From: Cytophagales bacterium
Lineage (GTDB): Bacteria > Bacteroidota > Bacteroidia > Cytophagales > Cyclobacteriaceae
Length of the DNA stretch: 32,424 bases
NCBI GenBank assembly: GCA_005788235.1
Contig: SXYU01000065.1
Location: 1-32,424, forward strand
Direction of reading: 5' to 3'
The notes under the pieces are model-generated. The model was given only the letters and a program-made list of their open reading frames with translations. It did not search any database and was not told the DNA's origin. A program made the position numbers and the translations under genes. Below are positions 1 through 9,158 of this stretch, in pieces. Position 1 is the stretch's first letter. Each line of letters starts with the position of its first letter.

Positions 1-603
1 GTTAGCCACTTTTTCTTTCAGATACTTTAAGTCAAACTTGAGGCTTGGCGCTTCAAAATGCTTTTCAGGATAGCCCGCTACGCCCACACAAAAATCAGTT
101 TGGAAGCTCGGCTCGGTTTCCTCGTGTAGGTACTTACCTGGGTTCATGCGGACCACTTGGGCCACGAGTTCGCTAGCACACGAGTGCCCATTAGGCTCGC
201 CTACAAAGCGTTCTGCTTTAGGAGCATCCCCACGAAGGGCCAGCACATTTTCTACCCCAATAAAATCAAGATCAATCAACAGGTTTTCCGTTTCCTCTTT
301 AGTGAAGCCTCCACAAAGCACATGCGGCACGGCATCTACATCAAATCGGTTGATCAAGGCAGCACAAATCCCAACAGTTCCTGGGCGTTTCTTCGTGCTT
401 ACCTTCTCTAGAAGTCCATTGGTATGCTTCTTATAAATGTACTCCTCACGGTGGTAGGTCACATCCACAAATGGGGGGTTAAACTCCATTAAAGGGGAAA
501 TACCCTCCATGAGCTCCTTCAAACTTTGTCCTTTTAGTGGAGGAAGAATTTCAAAGGAAAAGAGGGTTCCTTTTGCGTTTTTTATATGTTCAGTGATTTT
601 CAT
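1..603 (-). CDS. metF: methylenetetrahydrofolate reductase, partial (C-terminus runs off the window start)
   Basis: Minus-strand open frame from ATG at 603 ([53 protein letters not shown]...[10 protein letters not shown]...); MetF FEffPPk-like and LRGDxP motifs; directly downstream of metH. Confidence 0.9.
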   Translation of the reverse strand, partial: MKITEHIKNAKGTLFSFEILPPLKGQSLKELMEGISPLMEFNPPFVDVTYHREEYIYKKHTNGLLEKVSTKKRPGTVGICAALINRFDVDAVPHVLCGGFTKEETENLLIDLDFIGVENVLALRGDAPKAERFVGEPNGHSCASELVAQVVRMNPGKYLHEETEPSFQTDFCVGVAGYPEKHFEAPSLKFDLKYLKEKVAN

Positions 604-3296
604 TGTGGTATAGTCTCAAGAATTGCAGTTGGAGTGTAGGCCAAATTTGGAGAAAGTAAACGCTCAGCAGCCTGGAGACCGATGCCTTTTCGCTTTGCAT
701 AACTTTCTACTTGGTCGGCACCAATTTTTCCTAAGCCAAAATAGCTGCTTTCGGGGTGTGCAAAGAAGAATCCAGAAACTGAGCTAGTCGGATACATGGC
801 GTAGCTGGATGTCAAGGTAATTCCTATCGTATTTTCTAAATCTAACAATTCAGAAATAGTCAGCTTCTCCGAGTGCTCTGGACAGGCTGGATAGCCAGGT
901 GCTGGACGGATACCTAGGTATTCCTCGCTAACCAAGGCCTCGTTGGATAGCTGCTCCTGAGGGGCATAGCCCCAAAGTTCCTTTCGTGTCAATTCATGTA
1001 AGTATTCGGTAGCTGCCTCTGCCAATCTATCGGCCAAGGCCTTAAACAAAATGTCGTTGTAATCATCCCCTGCCGCTTGAAATTCGGCTAGCTTCGTTTC
1101 CATGCCGAGCCCGGAGGTGACAGCAAAGCAACCTAAGTAGTCCAGCTGGTCAGGATGCAAGTAATCGACTAGGGAGCGATTTGGCACTCCCTTGCCTTTT
1201 TTACCCTGCTGCCTCAAGAAGTGAAAGCTGGTAATGGATTCCCCTTTTTCGTTCAGCACACGGGCATCATCGCCTTCGCGTTGCACAGGAAATAAGGAAC
1301 ATACTGCCTTGGCAGTGAGCCATTTTTCTTTGATTAAGGTATCTAGCATGGCTTCTGCGTCTGCAAAAAGGCGGGTAGCCTCTTCTCCGACCACAGGATC
1401 GGCCAATATCTTTGGGAACTTGCCACTTAGCATCCAGGTACTGAAGAATGGTGTCCAATCAATGTACTTTCTCAACACCGATAAGTCTAGTTCCTCAAGC
1501 ACTGTTCTACCCAAAACTTTTGGCTTCATAGGAGCAATTCCTGCCCACTCGATTGGCACCGGGTTGGCCATGGCCTCCTCATAGGAAATTAACTGCTTGA
1601 CCGCCTGCTTGGCTTCGTGCTCTTCCCGCAAAGCCTTGTATATGGCCTTCAGATTGATGCGGTAGCTTTCGCTAGTTTCTGGTGAAATAGACTCCCCTGC
1701 GATAGGAACCGACTTACTCGCATCTGTGACGTGAATGACACAACCGGAATACATAGGATCAATTTTCACTGCGGTATGAATTCTGGAAGTAGTGGCTCCA
1801 CCGATAAGCAAAGGTATCGTCAGCCCTTGGCGCTCCATTTCAGAAGCCACATTGACCATTTCGTCTAGGGAAGGAGTAATCAATCCACTCAATCCAATAA
1901 TATCTACCTTGTTTTTGATCGCCTCGTCAATGATTTTTTGTGCATCTACCATCACACCGAGGTCGATGATTTGGTAGCTATTACAGGCCAAAACTACTCC
2001 TACGATGTTTTTACCGATGTCGTGTACATCTCCTTTTACGGTTGCTAGGAGGATTTTCTTTAGGGAAGAGGCTTCTTGACCCTCCTCTGGAAGCGGCATA
2101 AAAGGCTCCAAATAGGCTACTGCCTTTTTCATTACTCGTGCAGACTTCACTACTTGGGGAAGGAACATTTTTCCTTCACCAAACAAGTCTCCTACTACAT
2201 TCATTCCATCCATCAAAGGCCCTTCAATCACTTTCAGAGGATTGACCAATTCAAGGCGTGCTGACTCAGTATCCTCAATAATAAAGTCCAAAATACCTTT
2301 CACCAAGGCATGTTCAATTCGCTTGGCTACTGGAGCAGCTCTCCAGGCCTCGTTCACCACTTCTTTTTTATCCGCAGACTTCACCGTTTCAGCAAAGTCC
2401 AGTAGGCGCTCGGTAGCGTCCTCCCTACGATCAAATAATACATCTTCCACCCTCTCCAATAATTCCTTATCGATATCGGCATATACCTCGAGCATGGTGG
2501 GGTTGACAATTCCCATATCCATCCCATGCTGGATTGCATGGTAAAGGAAAGCGGCGTGCATGGCTTCGCGCACAGGATCATTTCCCCGGAAGGAAAAAGA
2601 TACGTTGCTGACGCCACCACTTACCTTGGCACCGGGAAGATTTTGCTTGATCCAGCGCGTTGCATTAAAGAAGTCAACCGCATTCTTGCGGTGCTCTTCC
2701 ATCCCTGTAGCTACTGGGAAAATATTGGGATCAAAAATGATGTCTTGCGGATTAAACTTTACGTAATCTACTAAGATTCGGTAGCTACGCTCACAGATTT
2801 GGATGCGTCTCTCGTAGGTATCAGCCTGTCCCTTCTCATCGAAAGCCATCACCACTACTGCAGCGCCAAATTTTTTGATGGTCTTCGCCTGCTGTATAAA
2901 TTCTTCTTCCCCGTTTTTTAGGGAAATGGAGTTCACAATACCTTTTCCCTGCACACACTTCAATCCGGCAAGGATGATACTCCACTTGGAACTATCAATA
3001 ACGATTGGAATACGGCTAATCTCCGGTTCAGAAGCAATCAAGTTGAGAAAGCGAACCATAGCAAACTCGCCATCCAGCATCCCCTCGTCCATGCAGACGT
3101 CCAAAACCTGTGCACCACCTCGAACTTGGTCTAAAGCGATATCTAAGGCGTCATCGTATTGGCCATTGAGGATGAGGCGGGCAAATTTTTTGGATCCAGT
3201 GATATTGGTTCGTTCGCCGATATTCACAAAGTTGAGCGTAGGTGTAAATACCAAAGGCTCAAGGCCAGAAAGCTTCAGATAGTTAGGCTTAAGCAT
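600..3296 (-). CDS. metH: methionine synthase, pterin-binding/cobalamin-binding/activation-domain half of a split MetH
   Basis: Translation has pterin-binding ([14 protein letters not shown]), cobalamin-binding ([30 protein letters not shown]) and C-terminal activation-domain sequence. ORF track starts at 3368, but [11 protein letters not shown] at 3296 is the likelier start, overlapping the upstream stop. Confidence 0.92.
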   Translation of the reverse strand: MLKPNYLKLSGLEPLVFTPTLNFVNIGERTNITGSKKFARLILNGQYDDALDIALDQVRGGAQVLDVCMDEGMLDGEFAMVRFLNLIASEPEISRIPIVIDSSKWSIILAGLKCVQGKGIVNSISLKNGEEEFIQQAKTIKKFGAAVVVMAFDEKGQADTYERRIQICERSYRILVDYVKFNPQDIIFDPNIFPVATGMEEHRKNAVDFFNATRWIKQNLPGAKVSGGVSNVSFSFRGNDPVREAMHAAFLYHAIQHGMDMGIVNPTMLEVYADIDKELLERVEDVLFDRREDATERLLDFAETVKSADKKEVVNEAWRAAPVAKRIEHALVKGILDFIIEDTESARLELVNPLKVIEGPLMDGMNVVGDLFGEGKMFLPQVVKSARVMKKAVAYLEPFMPLPEEGQEASSLKKILLATVKGDVHDIGKNIVGVVLACNSYQIIDLGVMVDAQKIIDEAIKNKVDIIGLSGLITPSLDEMVNVASEMERQGLTIPLLIGGATTSRIHTAVKIDPMYSGCVIHVTDASKSVPIAGESISPETSESYRINLKAIYKALREEHEAKQAVKQLISYEEAMANPVPIEWAGIAPMKPKVLGRTVLEELDLSVLRKYIDWTPFFSTWMLSGKFPKILADPVVGEEATRLFADAEAMLDTLIKEKWLTAKAVCSLFPVQREGDDARVLNEKGESITSFHFLRQQGKKGKGVPNRSLVDYLHPDQLDYLGCFAVTSGLGMETKLAEFQAAGDDYNDILFKALADRLAEAATEYLHELTRKELWGYAPQEQLSNEALVSEEYLGIRPAPGYPACPEHSEKLTISELLDLENTIGITLTSSYAMYPTSSVSGFFFAHPESSYFGLGKIGADQVESYAKRKGIGLQAAERLLSPNLAYTPTAILETIPQ

Positions 3297-4347
3297 GTTG
3301 CTCCTCCTCTTCCGTAAATTGACCAATTTGTCTTGGGCTATATTCGGCTGCCAGCTGTGCCAAAGCACGAATATGGTCAGGAGTAGTGCCGCAGCAGCCT
3401 CCCAAAATATTCAGCATTCCCTCTTTCAAAAAAGTTCGTACTTGATCCGCCATTTCATTAGCTCCTTGGTCATAGGCGCCAAATTCGTTGGGCAAACCAG
3501 CATTGGGGTAGGCAGACACATAAAATGGGGCCTCTTGCGCGAGCACCTTCAAGTAAGGTCGAAGTTCCTTAGCTCCTAAGGCACAGTTGAGGCCTACAGA
3601 AAATAAGGGTACATGGGATACCGAAATTAAAAAAGCTTCGGTGGTCTGTCCAGAAAGCGTTCGTCCAGAGGCATCGGTAATGGTTCCTGAAATCATTATT
3701 GGAATTCCTCCCTCTCTTGCGTCTAGGGGAATATTTCGCTCCTCATACACTTCCTGAATGGCATAGAGAGCAGCCTTGGCATTGAGTGTGTCAAAAATGG
3801 TCTCTACCAGAATTAGGTCGGCACCCCCATCCAATAAGCCCCTTACCTGCTCCGCGTAGGCTTCTGCTAGCTGATCAAAGGTGATGGCACGGTATCCAGG
3901 ATCGTTTACATCAGGTGAGATAGATGCAGTTCGGTTGGTTGGACCCATCGCACCAGCTACAAAGCGTGGTTTGTCTGGGCTAGTCTCCGTGAATGCATCT
4001 GCAACCTCTCGAGCAATTTTGGTAGATTCAAAATTGATTTCATAAGCCAGGTGGGACAAGCCATAATCTTCCTGAGCAATGGTCGTTCCTGAAAAAGTAT
4101 TTGTTTCAATGATATCCGAACCAGCCTCTAGGTATTCCTTATGAATCGCACGAATGATATCGGGTCTACTTAGGGAAAGGAGGTCATTATTGCCTTTTAA
4201 AGACTTGGGATGGTCTTTTAAAGCTAGAGTCCTAAAATCTTCTTCGGTAAGGGTGTAACGTTGAATCATGGTACCCATGGCACCGTCTAGGATTAAAATC
4301 CTATTTTTAACTGCTTGGAGCAGTTGGTCCGTTCTGTTTTGTCTCAT
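3289..4347 (-). CDS. homocysteine S-methyltransferase domain half of a split MetH
   Basis: [38 protein letters not shown]...; C-terminal zinc-binding [11 protein letters not shown] motif. Confidence 0.92.
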   Translation of the reverse strand: MRQNRTDQLLQAVKNRILILDGAMGTMIQRYTLTEEDFRTLALKDHPKSLKGNNDLLSLSRPDIIRAIHKEYLEAGSDIIETNTFSGTTIAQEDYGLSHLAYEINFESTKIAREVADAFTETSPDKPRFVAGAMGPTNRTASISPDVNDPGYRAITFDQLAEAYAEQVRGLLDGGADLILVETIFDTLNAKAALYAIQEVYEERNIPLDAREGGIPIMISGTITDASGRTLSGQTTEAFLISVSHVPLFSVGLNCALGAKELRPYLKVLAQEAPFYVSAYPNAGLPNEFGAYDQGANEMADQVRTFLKEGMLNILGGCCGTTPDHIRALAQLAAEYSPRQIGQFTEEEEQHA

Positions 4348-4411
4348 TGTTGGTTACATTCAAAAAACTAATCGAGCAAAACACGGAGAAAAGTAGGTCA
4401 ATTTACTGTTC

Positions 4412-4510
4412 TTCTCATCTATTCTTGGCATATCCAAGAGGGGAGTTAGCACCTTGATTACAGGTTGCTAAGACGTCAAAGGGCCCATCCCTCGGTCTTT
4501 CTCGATAAGT
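4412..4510 (-). ncRNA. SAM-I riboswitch (S-box leader)
   Basis: Reverse complement reads CTTATCGAGAAAGACCGAGGGATGGGCCCTTTGACGTCTTAGCAACCTGTAATCAAGGTGCTAACTCC...CTCTTGGATATGCCAAGAATAGATGAG. It matches S-box landmarks (CUUAUCnAGA, GAGGGA-UGGCCC-UUGACG, GCAACC, AAGGUGCUAAcUCC, closing GAUGAG) and sits in the metH leader. Confidence 0.92.
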
Positions 4511-4515
4511 AACTG

Positions 4516-4523
4516 CAAAAGTA
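4516..4523 (-). promoter_or_regulatory. Candidate Bacteroidota -7 element (TACTTTTG) just upstream of the riboswitch
   Basis: Plus caaaagta is TACTTTTG on minus, matching TAnnTTTG; a start a few nt downstream would coincide with the riboswitch 5' end. The -33 element is weak. Confidence 0.4.
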
Positions 4524-4603
4524 ATACTAAAATCCAAAAAACCGAAAGATCAATCTAATTTTCACGCAGAAAAAATAGTTTTTTTGAAAAAAACAGAAGG
4601 ATA

Positions 4604-5914
4604 TTAGGGACGGATCCCTAGTCCAAAAGTTAAAAATGGTCCAGACTGATAGGAATTCATGGACAGTCCTCCGAGCTTAAATCCAGGAATTGCCTGTTCG
4701 TAACCCGCCGAGGTGGAAAATACGACATCAAAAATCTTTCTTTTGGTCATGGGCAGGCCATATTCTAAAAGCAGCTCTGGCTTGAGAAAAATTCCTGAAT
4801 TCCGGAGGTATCCATCAAAATTTCGTTGATCAAGCAAGGTAGGAAAATCAGGCTTCACATCCTGAAGCAGCGTATATCTCAAGTTACCATACCCAAGACC
4901 AGCCATGGCACCTACTCCCAAATTTTTATATTGAAAGAATTTTTTACCCACATTCGCATAGATTCGAAGGCTATTTAAACTATGAGATTGTATGGTACTT
5001 GCTCTGCCTTTTTGCGCGACATTAAATACATCTATACCATATAGCAGGCCACCTGTTTCCCCCAGAATACGTAGCCCCAACTGAGAGGGGCTACCATCAA
5101 AGGCTTGGTAACCCTGCTCTTGAAGGTAGGTATTGAACTTTTCTGGCTTCGAAAAGTGGAAGCCCCGAATCATGGAAATCCCAATCGTGGCATCCTTGTA
5201 GGTAAAATTCCGGTCTGGAAGACTGATTCCGGTTCCAACCCTAAAAAATGCTCCTGCTTGCGCATTATCAAAAGACAATCCATTCATCTTCCAACTTTCC
5301 TCAAAAGGACTAAAAGCATATCCTGCTTTAGCCATCACGATTAGCGCCTCCTTTCGATTGGGGATGAGGAAATCATAGGATAGCTGAAACCCAATTTCTG
5401 TCAGAAAATCACCGAAATACTGCGATCCATTATGGATATTATTTTCTCGTAAAATAAATCCTTGTCGAGGATTTTTTAGAAAGGATTCTAAACTTATGGA
5501 TTGCTCTTTTGGAAGCAGTTGAACGTTCATGTATCCCATGCCTAGGGATAGGTAATGGATCAGCTGAAATTTCCCTTCTTCAGTTAGTGAGTAACCTAGA
5601 TTCACTAATGCACGAGAGGTACGGTATTGGAAGCGATGCTCCCCTATTTTCGCTGATTGACTTTGATGTTGGGATAGCTCAAAGCCTAAAATAAAATCAT
5701 TCAGCCTAGCCTGATAACCTAGCCCAAAAGAATTATACTTATTCTGAATAGGAAGTATTCCACGGTCACTTAAGAGTGCATTGAATTGACTCAAGTTCGC
5801 TCCTGAGGTACCCGTATACGCATAAATGGAAGATCTATTTGCTAAAAAACCTTGAGCTTGAAGACCAACTCCCAAAAGCAGTAGCGAAAATAGAAGAAAG
5901 AGTCTTGGCTTCAT
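4604..5914 (-). CDS. outer-membrane beta-barrel protein, hypothetical
   Basis: Signal peptide MKPRLFLLFSLLLLGVGLQAQG from the internal Met at 5914; alternating aromatic/glycine beta-strand pattern, C-terminus ...GPFLTFGLGIRP. Confidence 0.65.
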   Translation of the reverse strand: MKPRLFLLFSLLLLGVGLQAQGFLANRSSIYAYTGTSGANLSQFNALLSDRGILPIQNKYNSFGLGYQARLNDFILGFELSQHQSQSAKIGEHRFQYRTSRALVNLGYSLTEEGKFQLIHYLSLGMGYMNVQLLPKEQSISLESFLKNPRQGFILRENNIHNGSQYFGDFLTEIGFQLSYDFLIPNRKEALIVMAKAGYAFSPFEESWKMNGLSFDNAQAGAFFRVGTGISLPDRNFTYKDATIGISMIRGFHFSKPEKFNTYLQEQGYQAFDGSPSQLGLRILGETGGLLYGIDVFNVAQKGRASTIQSHSLNSLRIYANVGKKFFQYKNLGVGAMAGLGYGNLRYTLLQDVKPDFPTLLDQRNFDGYLRNSGIFLKPELLLEYGLPMTKRKIFDVVFSTSAGYEQAIPGFKLGGLSMNSYQSGPFLTFGLGIRP

Positions 5915-6017
5915 CCGATAAAGCTTTTTGACAAAAATAATGCTAAAAGCCAATTTTAAAGGTAAACTAGCCAAATCCCGAACTATATTATCCTTAAAAA
6001 ATTCGAGAATATCCGAG

Positions 6018-7271
6018 TTAGCTGGACATCCACTGCATAATCAATCCGCTGATATATGCTCCATAAGTACCCAGAGCGTAACCTAGCACAGCCAAAAGCA
6101 CCCCCACAGAAGCCAAAGAAGCATCAAAAGCAGAAGCGACGATGGGTGCAGAAGCCGCACCACCTATGTTGGCTTGGGAGCCCACTGCCACATAAAAGAA
6201 GGGAGCCTTAATCAGCCAAGCCACGAAAAGCATCAGCGATATGTGAAACAAAATCCAAATTATTCCTATCAAAAATAGAATGGGATTATCTAGAACAGCC
6301 GCCAAGTCCATTTGCATCCCAATAGTCGCTACCATGACATACAGGAGAACTGAACCCAAACGAGAAGCACCCACTCCTTCCAAATCCCTTGCCTTGGTAA
6401 AGGAAAGTACCAAACCTAGCGCAGTTGCAATGACTACAATCCAGAAGAATGCCGAATTTAAGGAGTATTGGTTCCATTCCGGGTGATTGGTCTCAAACCA
6501 AGGAGCTAAGAAATCAGCAAAAAAGTGCGATACCCCCGTAACCCCAAACCCAATTCCTAGAATTACTAAAATATCCGTTAAGTTGGGAATAGCAACACTA
6601 GCCTCCCTCGCTTTTGCAATTCGATCTCGGAGTTCATAAATAGCCTTGGTATCAGCTTTTAAAAGTTTATCGATTTTTTCCGGTTTAGCTGCCCAATACA
6701 ATAAAATGGCCATCCAAAAATTAGCTATTAAAACGTCTACCGCAATCATCTGACCAAACAAGACCGGACTTGCACCAAAGACCTCCAACATGGCAGTTTG
6801 GTTGGCTCCACCCCCAATCCAACTCCCAGCAATCGTAGACAGACCCCTCCACAATTCATCCGGACCTGTACCTGCATACAAATCAGGTTGAATCCAACCA
6901 ACTAGCAGCAAAGAAACTGGGCCACCTAAAATAACTCCGACTGTTCCGGTAAGGAACAGGATCAATGCTTTGGGTCCCAAGCGAAGGATACCTTTCAAAT
7001 CCACACTGATGGTAAAAAGTACCAAAGAAGCTGGTAGTAGGTAACGGGAAGCTACTTTATACAAATTTGAAGACTCCCCAGAAATCAATCCCATGGAGTT
7101 GTATACCGCAGGGATAAAATAGCAAAGCAACACCGCAGGTACATAGGTGTAAAACTTAACCCAAAAAGGATGCTTATTGGAAGAAGAAACGAAAATAAAA
7201 GCCAAAGTGGCCATTAGTAGACCAAATACTACGGCATCATTGGTCAAAATAGGACTAGTTTGCTCTTGCAT
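6018..7271 (-). CDS. DUF819 family integral membrane protein
   Basis: Multi-TM protein; WRGLSTIAGSWIGGGANQTAMLEVFG and ANIGGAASAPIVASAF motifs typical of DUF819/YjcL. Confidence 0.8.
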   Translation of the reverse strand: MQEQTSPILTNDAVVFGLLMATLAFIFVSSSNKHPFWVKFYTYVPAVLLCYFIPAVYNSMGLISGESSNLYKVASRYLLPASLVLFTISVDLKGILRLGPKALILFLTGTVGVILGGPVSLLLVGWIQPDLYAGTGPDELWRGLSTIAGSWIGGGANQTAMLEVFGASPVLFGQMIAVDVLIANFWMAILLYWAAKPEKIDKLLKADTKAIYELRDRIAKAREASVAIPNLTDILVILGIGFGVTGVSHFFADFLAPWFETNHPEWNQYSLNSAFFWIVVIATALGLVLSFTKARDLEGVGASRLGSVLLYVMVATIGMQMDLAAVLDNPILFLIGIIWILFHISLMLFVAWLIKAPFFYVAVGSQANIGGAASAPIVASAFDASLASVGVLLAVLGYALGTYGAYISGLIMQWMSS

Positions 7272-7331
7272 ATTCCTAAAGTTATCCTACACAACATTAC
7301 CAAGAATTGATTAAAAAGCCATCCTTAGCTC

Positions 7332-7970
7332 TCATATTTGATCCAAAACCTCTATAAGCTCACTCAAAATCATCGCTGTAGCACCCCAAACTACCTCTTC
7401 CTCAACTGCGAAATAAGGAGTGTCCAAGTATAATCCTCCACCAACTGGAAGCTGCGTGTGTTTTTTAATATCGGGATGAAAAAGGGAAATCACTTCAGTA
7501 GCTATGATCCGTGCTACCTCCCGCTGCTCAGGAACAAAATTTGGCTTCTCAAGCACAAATCCAACCACAGGGCTCACTAAAAAATTGCTCGTTGGGATAT
7601 ATAAATCTGAAAGTTGACCAAGCACCTCTACTTTGCTTGCCTTTATGCCAATCTCCTCTTCTGCTTCCCGCAAAGCCGTAAATAGAATGTCTGGATCTGA
7701 GGGTTCCATTTTACCGCCAGGAAAGCCCACTTGCCCACCGTGCACTCCAGGGTATTGTGGTCGTTTGATCAAGGGAAAATACACTACCCCTTGATCTTGG
7801 TAAAACAACAATAAAACCCCACTTTTTTTAGGTGGCTCGGAGAATAACGTAGTAAACCTCCGTAAATCAAGCGGCTGTGGAGCCATTTTTACATGCGCAT
7901 CCTTTCCCGGTAATTCCTTGGTAAATGCTTGCTGAAGTAACTCTTTAATGTATTCAATAGTCATAACCAA
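7332..7970 (-). CDS. NUDIX hydrolase, CoA pyrophosphatase-like
   Basis: NUDIX box GGKMEPSDPDILFTALREAEEEIGI preceded by VHGGQVGFPGGKME, the UPF0035/CoA-pyrophosphatase signature. Confidence 0.88.
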   Translation of the reverse strand: MVMTIEYIKELLQQAFTKELPGKDAHVKMAPQPLDLRRFTTLFSEPPKKSGVLLLFYQDQGVVYFPLIKRPQYPGVHGGQVGFPGGKMEPSDPDILFTALREAEEEIGIKASKVEVLGQLSDLYIPTSNFLVSPVVGFVLEKPNFVPEQREVARIIATEVISLFHPDIKKHTQLPVGGGLYLDTPYFAVEEEVVWGATAMILSELIEVLDQI

Positions 7971-8014
7971 AGATTGAGATTCAACCTAGCCTTCAAATAA
8001 CTTGAAAATGAGCT

Positions 8015-8051
8015 AAATAAAAAAAAGGCCGGAATAAAATCCCGACCTTTT
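8015..8051 (-). terminator. Intrinsic terminator-like hairpin on the minus strand
   Basis: Minus strand AAAAGGTCGG-GATTTTATT-CCGGCCTTTTTTTT: 10-bp stem with one G-U and an 8-T run. On the plus strand it would have a C-A mismatch and a short T run. Confidence 0.6.
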
Positions 8052-8343
8052 CCTGCTCTCAAACCTATTAAACCTATTGTAAATATTCAATTCATGAATA
8101 CCTCCGAAATGTAGAAAATGTTTTTTTCTCTTCAAACAATCGATTGCGAAAAATTTTCAAAATATTATTCGGTGCTTGTTTTTCTTAAGTTTTAGCCTGT
8201 TTTAATCAAAAAAATAAAACACCTAGGCCTGTCAAATTTTCTACTCTTTGATTTGTGACCCTCACTTGATTACCTACTGACATTTCCTTTTGGATTAGTC
8301 AATCGAATAGTTTAGATTTATGTATACTTTTTAATCTTTTATA

Positions 8344-9156
8344 ATGAAGTCTAGCCTGATTTTTTGCTTCTGGCTGCTGTGGTCCTATCCCACATCAGCC
8401 CAAATAGACCTATCCACACAAGCATTCGGAGCCAAATCCCAAGGGCTAGGAACGGTCAAATTATACCATCGAGATGCCTGGAGCCTAGCAAATAATGTAG
8501 GGGCCATGGACCGGATTACTGAATCTGAGATTGGTATTGCAGTGGACCAACGATTTGGAATCCAAGAATTAAGCACAGCTGCCCTTTCAGGTATTTTCAA
8601 AACACCAAAGGCTAGTTTCGGCTTTGGAATTGCTCGTTTTGGGGGAGAACTATTTAATCAAAATCGACTAGAACTAGGGCTAGGCACCACCCGAGGAATA
8701 TTAAGCTTTGGGCTGAAGGTAGCTTGGTTTCAAACCCATATTGAAGGTTTTGGAATTGGGAATGCCTTTCAATTCTCTTTAGGTGGATTGGCAGAATTAG
8801 GACCCAAGTTTTTCTTCGGAATGCAGCTCACGAATATTAACCAAGCCAAAATCAGTAAATATTCCTACCAAAGTCTCCCCACCCTACTCCAAATGGGGAC
8901 TACTTACCTCCCCTCCAAGAACTTGGAAATCCATGCCGAACTTGAGAAAGACCTAGATAACCCACCCATTTTTAAGTTTGGCCTCCAATACAGCCTTGAA
9001 AAGTGGGTCATCTTGCGCACAGGCATTCACTCCTACCCCACTGCTCTCAATTTTGGGATTGGACTGCAAAAGAAAAACTACGGACTAGACTATGGGTATG
9101 GACAAAATACAGCCTTAGGAAGAACCCACCACCTAACTGTTTTTTTAAAGCGCTAG
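8344..9156 (+). CDS. outer-membrane protein, PorV/FadL-like small barrel, hypothetical
   Basis: Signal peptide MKSSLIFCFWLLWSYPTSAQ; AFGAKSQGLGTVKLYHRDAWSLANNVGAM resembles 'GARSxGMGxAxVAxxDdaxAxxxNPAgl' outer-membrane families. Confidence 0.6.
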   Translation: MKSSLIFCFWLLWSYPTSAQIDLSTQAFGAKSQGLGTVKLYHRDAWSLANNVGAMDRITESEIGIAVDQRFGIQELSTAALSGIFKTPKASFGFGIARFGGELFNQNRLELGLGTTRGILSFGLKVAWFQTHIEGFGIGNAFQFSLGGLAELGPKFFFGMQLTNINQAKISKYSYQSLPTLLQMGTTYLPSKNLEIHAELEKDLDNPPIFKFGLQYSLEKWVILRTGIHSYPTALNFGIGLQKKNYGLDYGYGQNTALGRTHHLTVFLKR

Positions 9157-9158
9157 GC

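Noticed and set aside
146-436. Plus-strand ORFs over metF (146-436, 157-411)
   Set aside because: Antisense to a clear metF frame, no recognisable domains; shadow ORFs.
2875-3282. 135-aa plus-strand ORF over metH (and others at 1234, 2242, 2526, 3295)
   Set aside because: Lies opposite strongly conserved metH coding sequence; composition typical of antisense shadow ORFs.
8060-8080. Direct repeat AAACCTATT AAACCTATT as a functional repeat
   Set aside because: Two short copies only, in A/T-rich DNA; could be chance. Mentioned only as part of the candidate small transcript.
9003-9158. N-terminal extension of the HHH protein from 9003
   Set aside because: Overlaps the upstream gene out of frame; a clean signal peptide begins at 9159.
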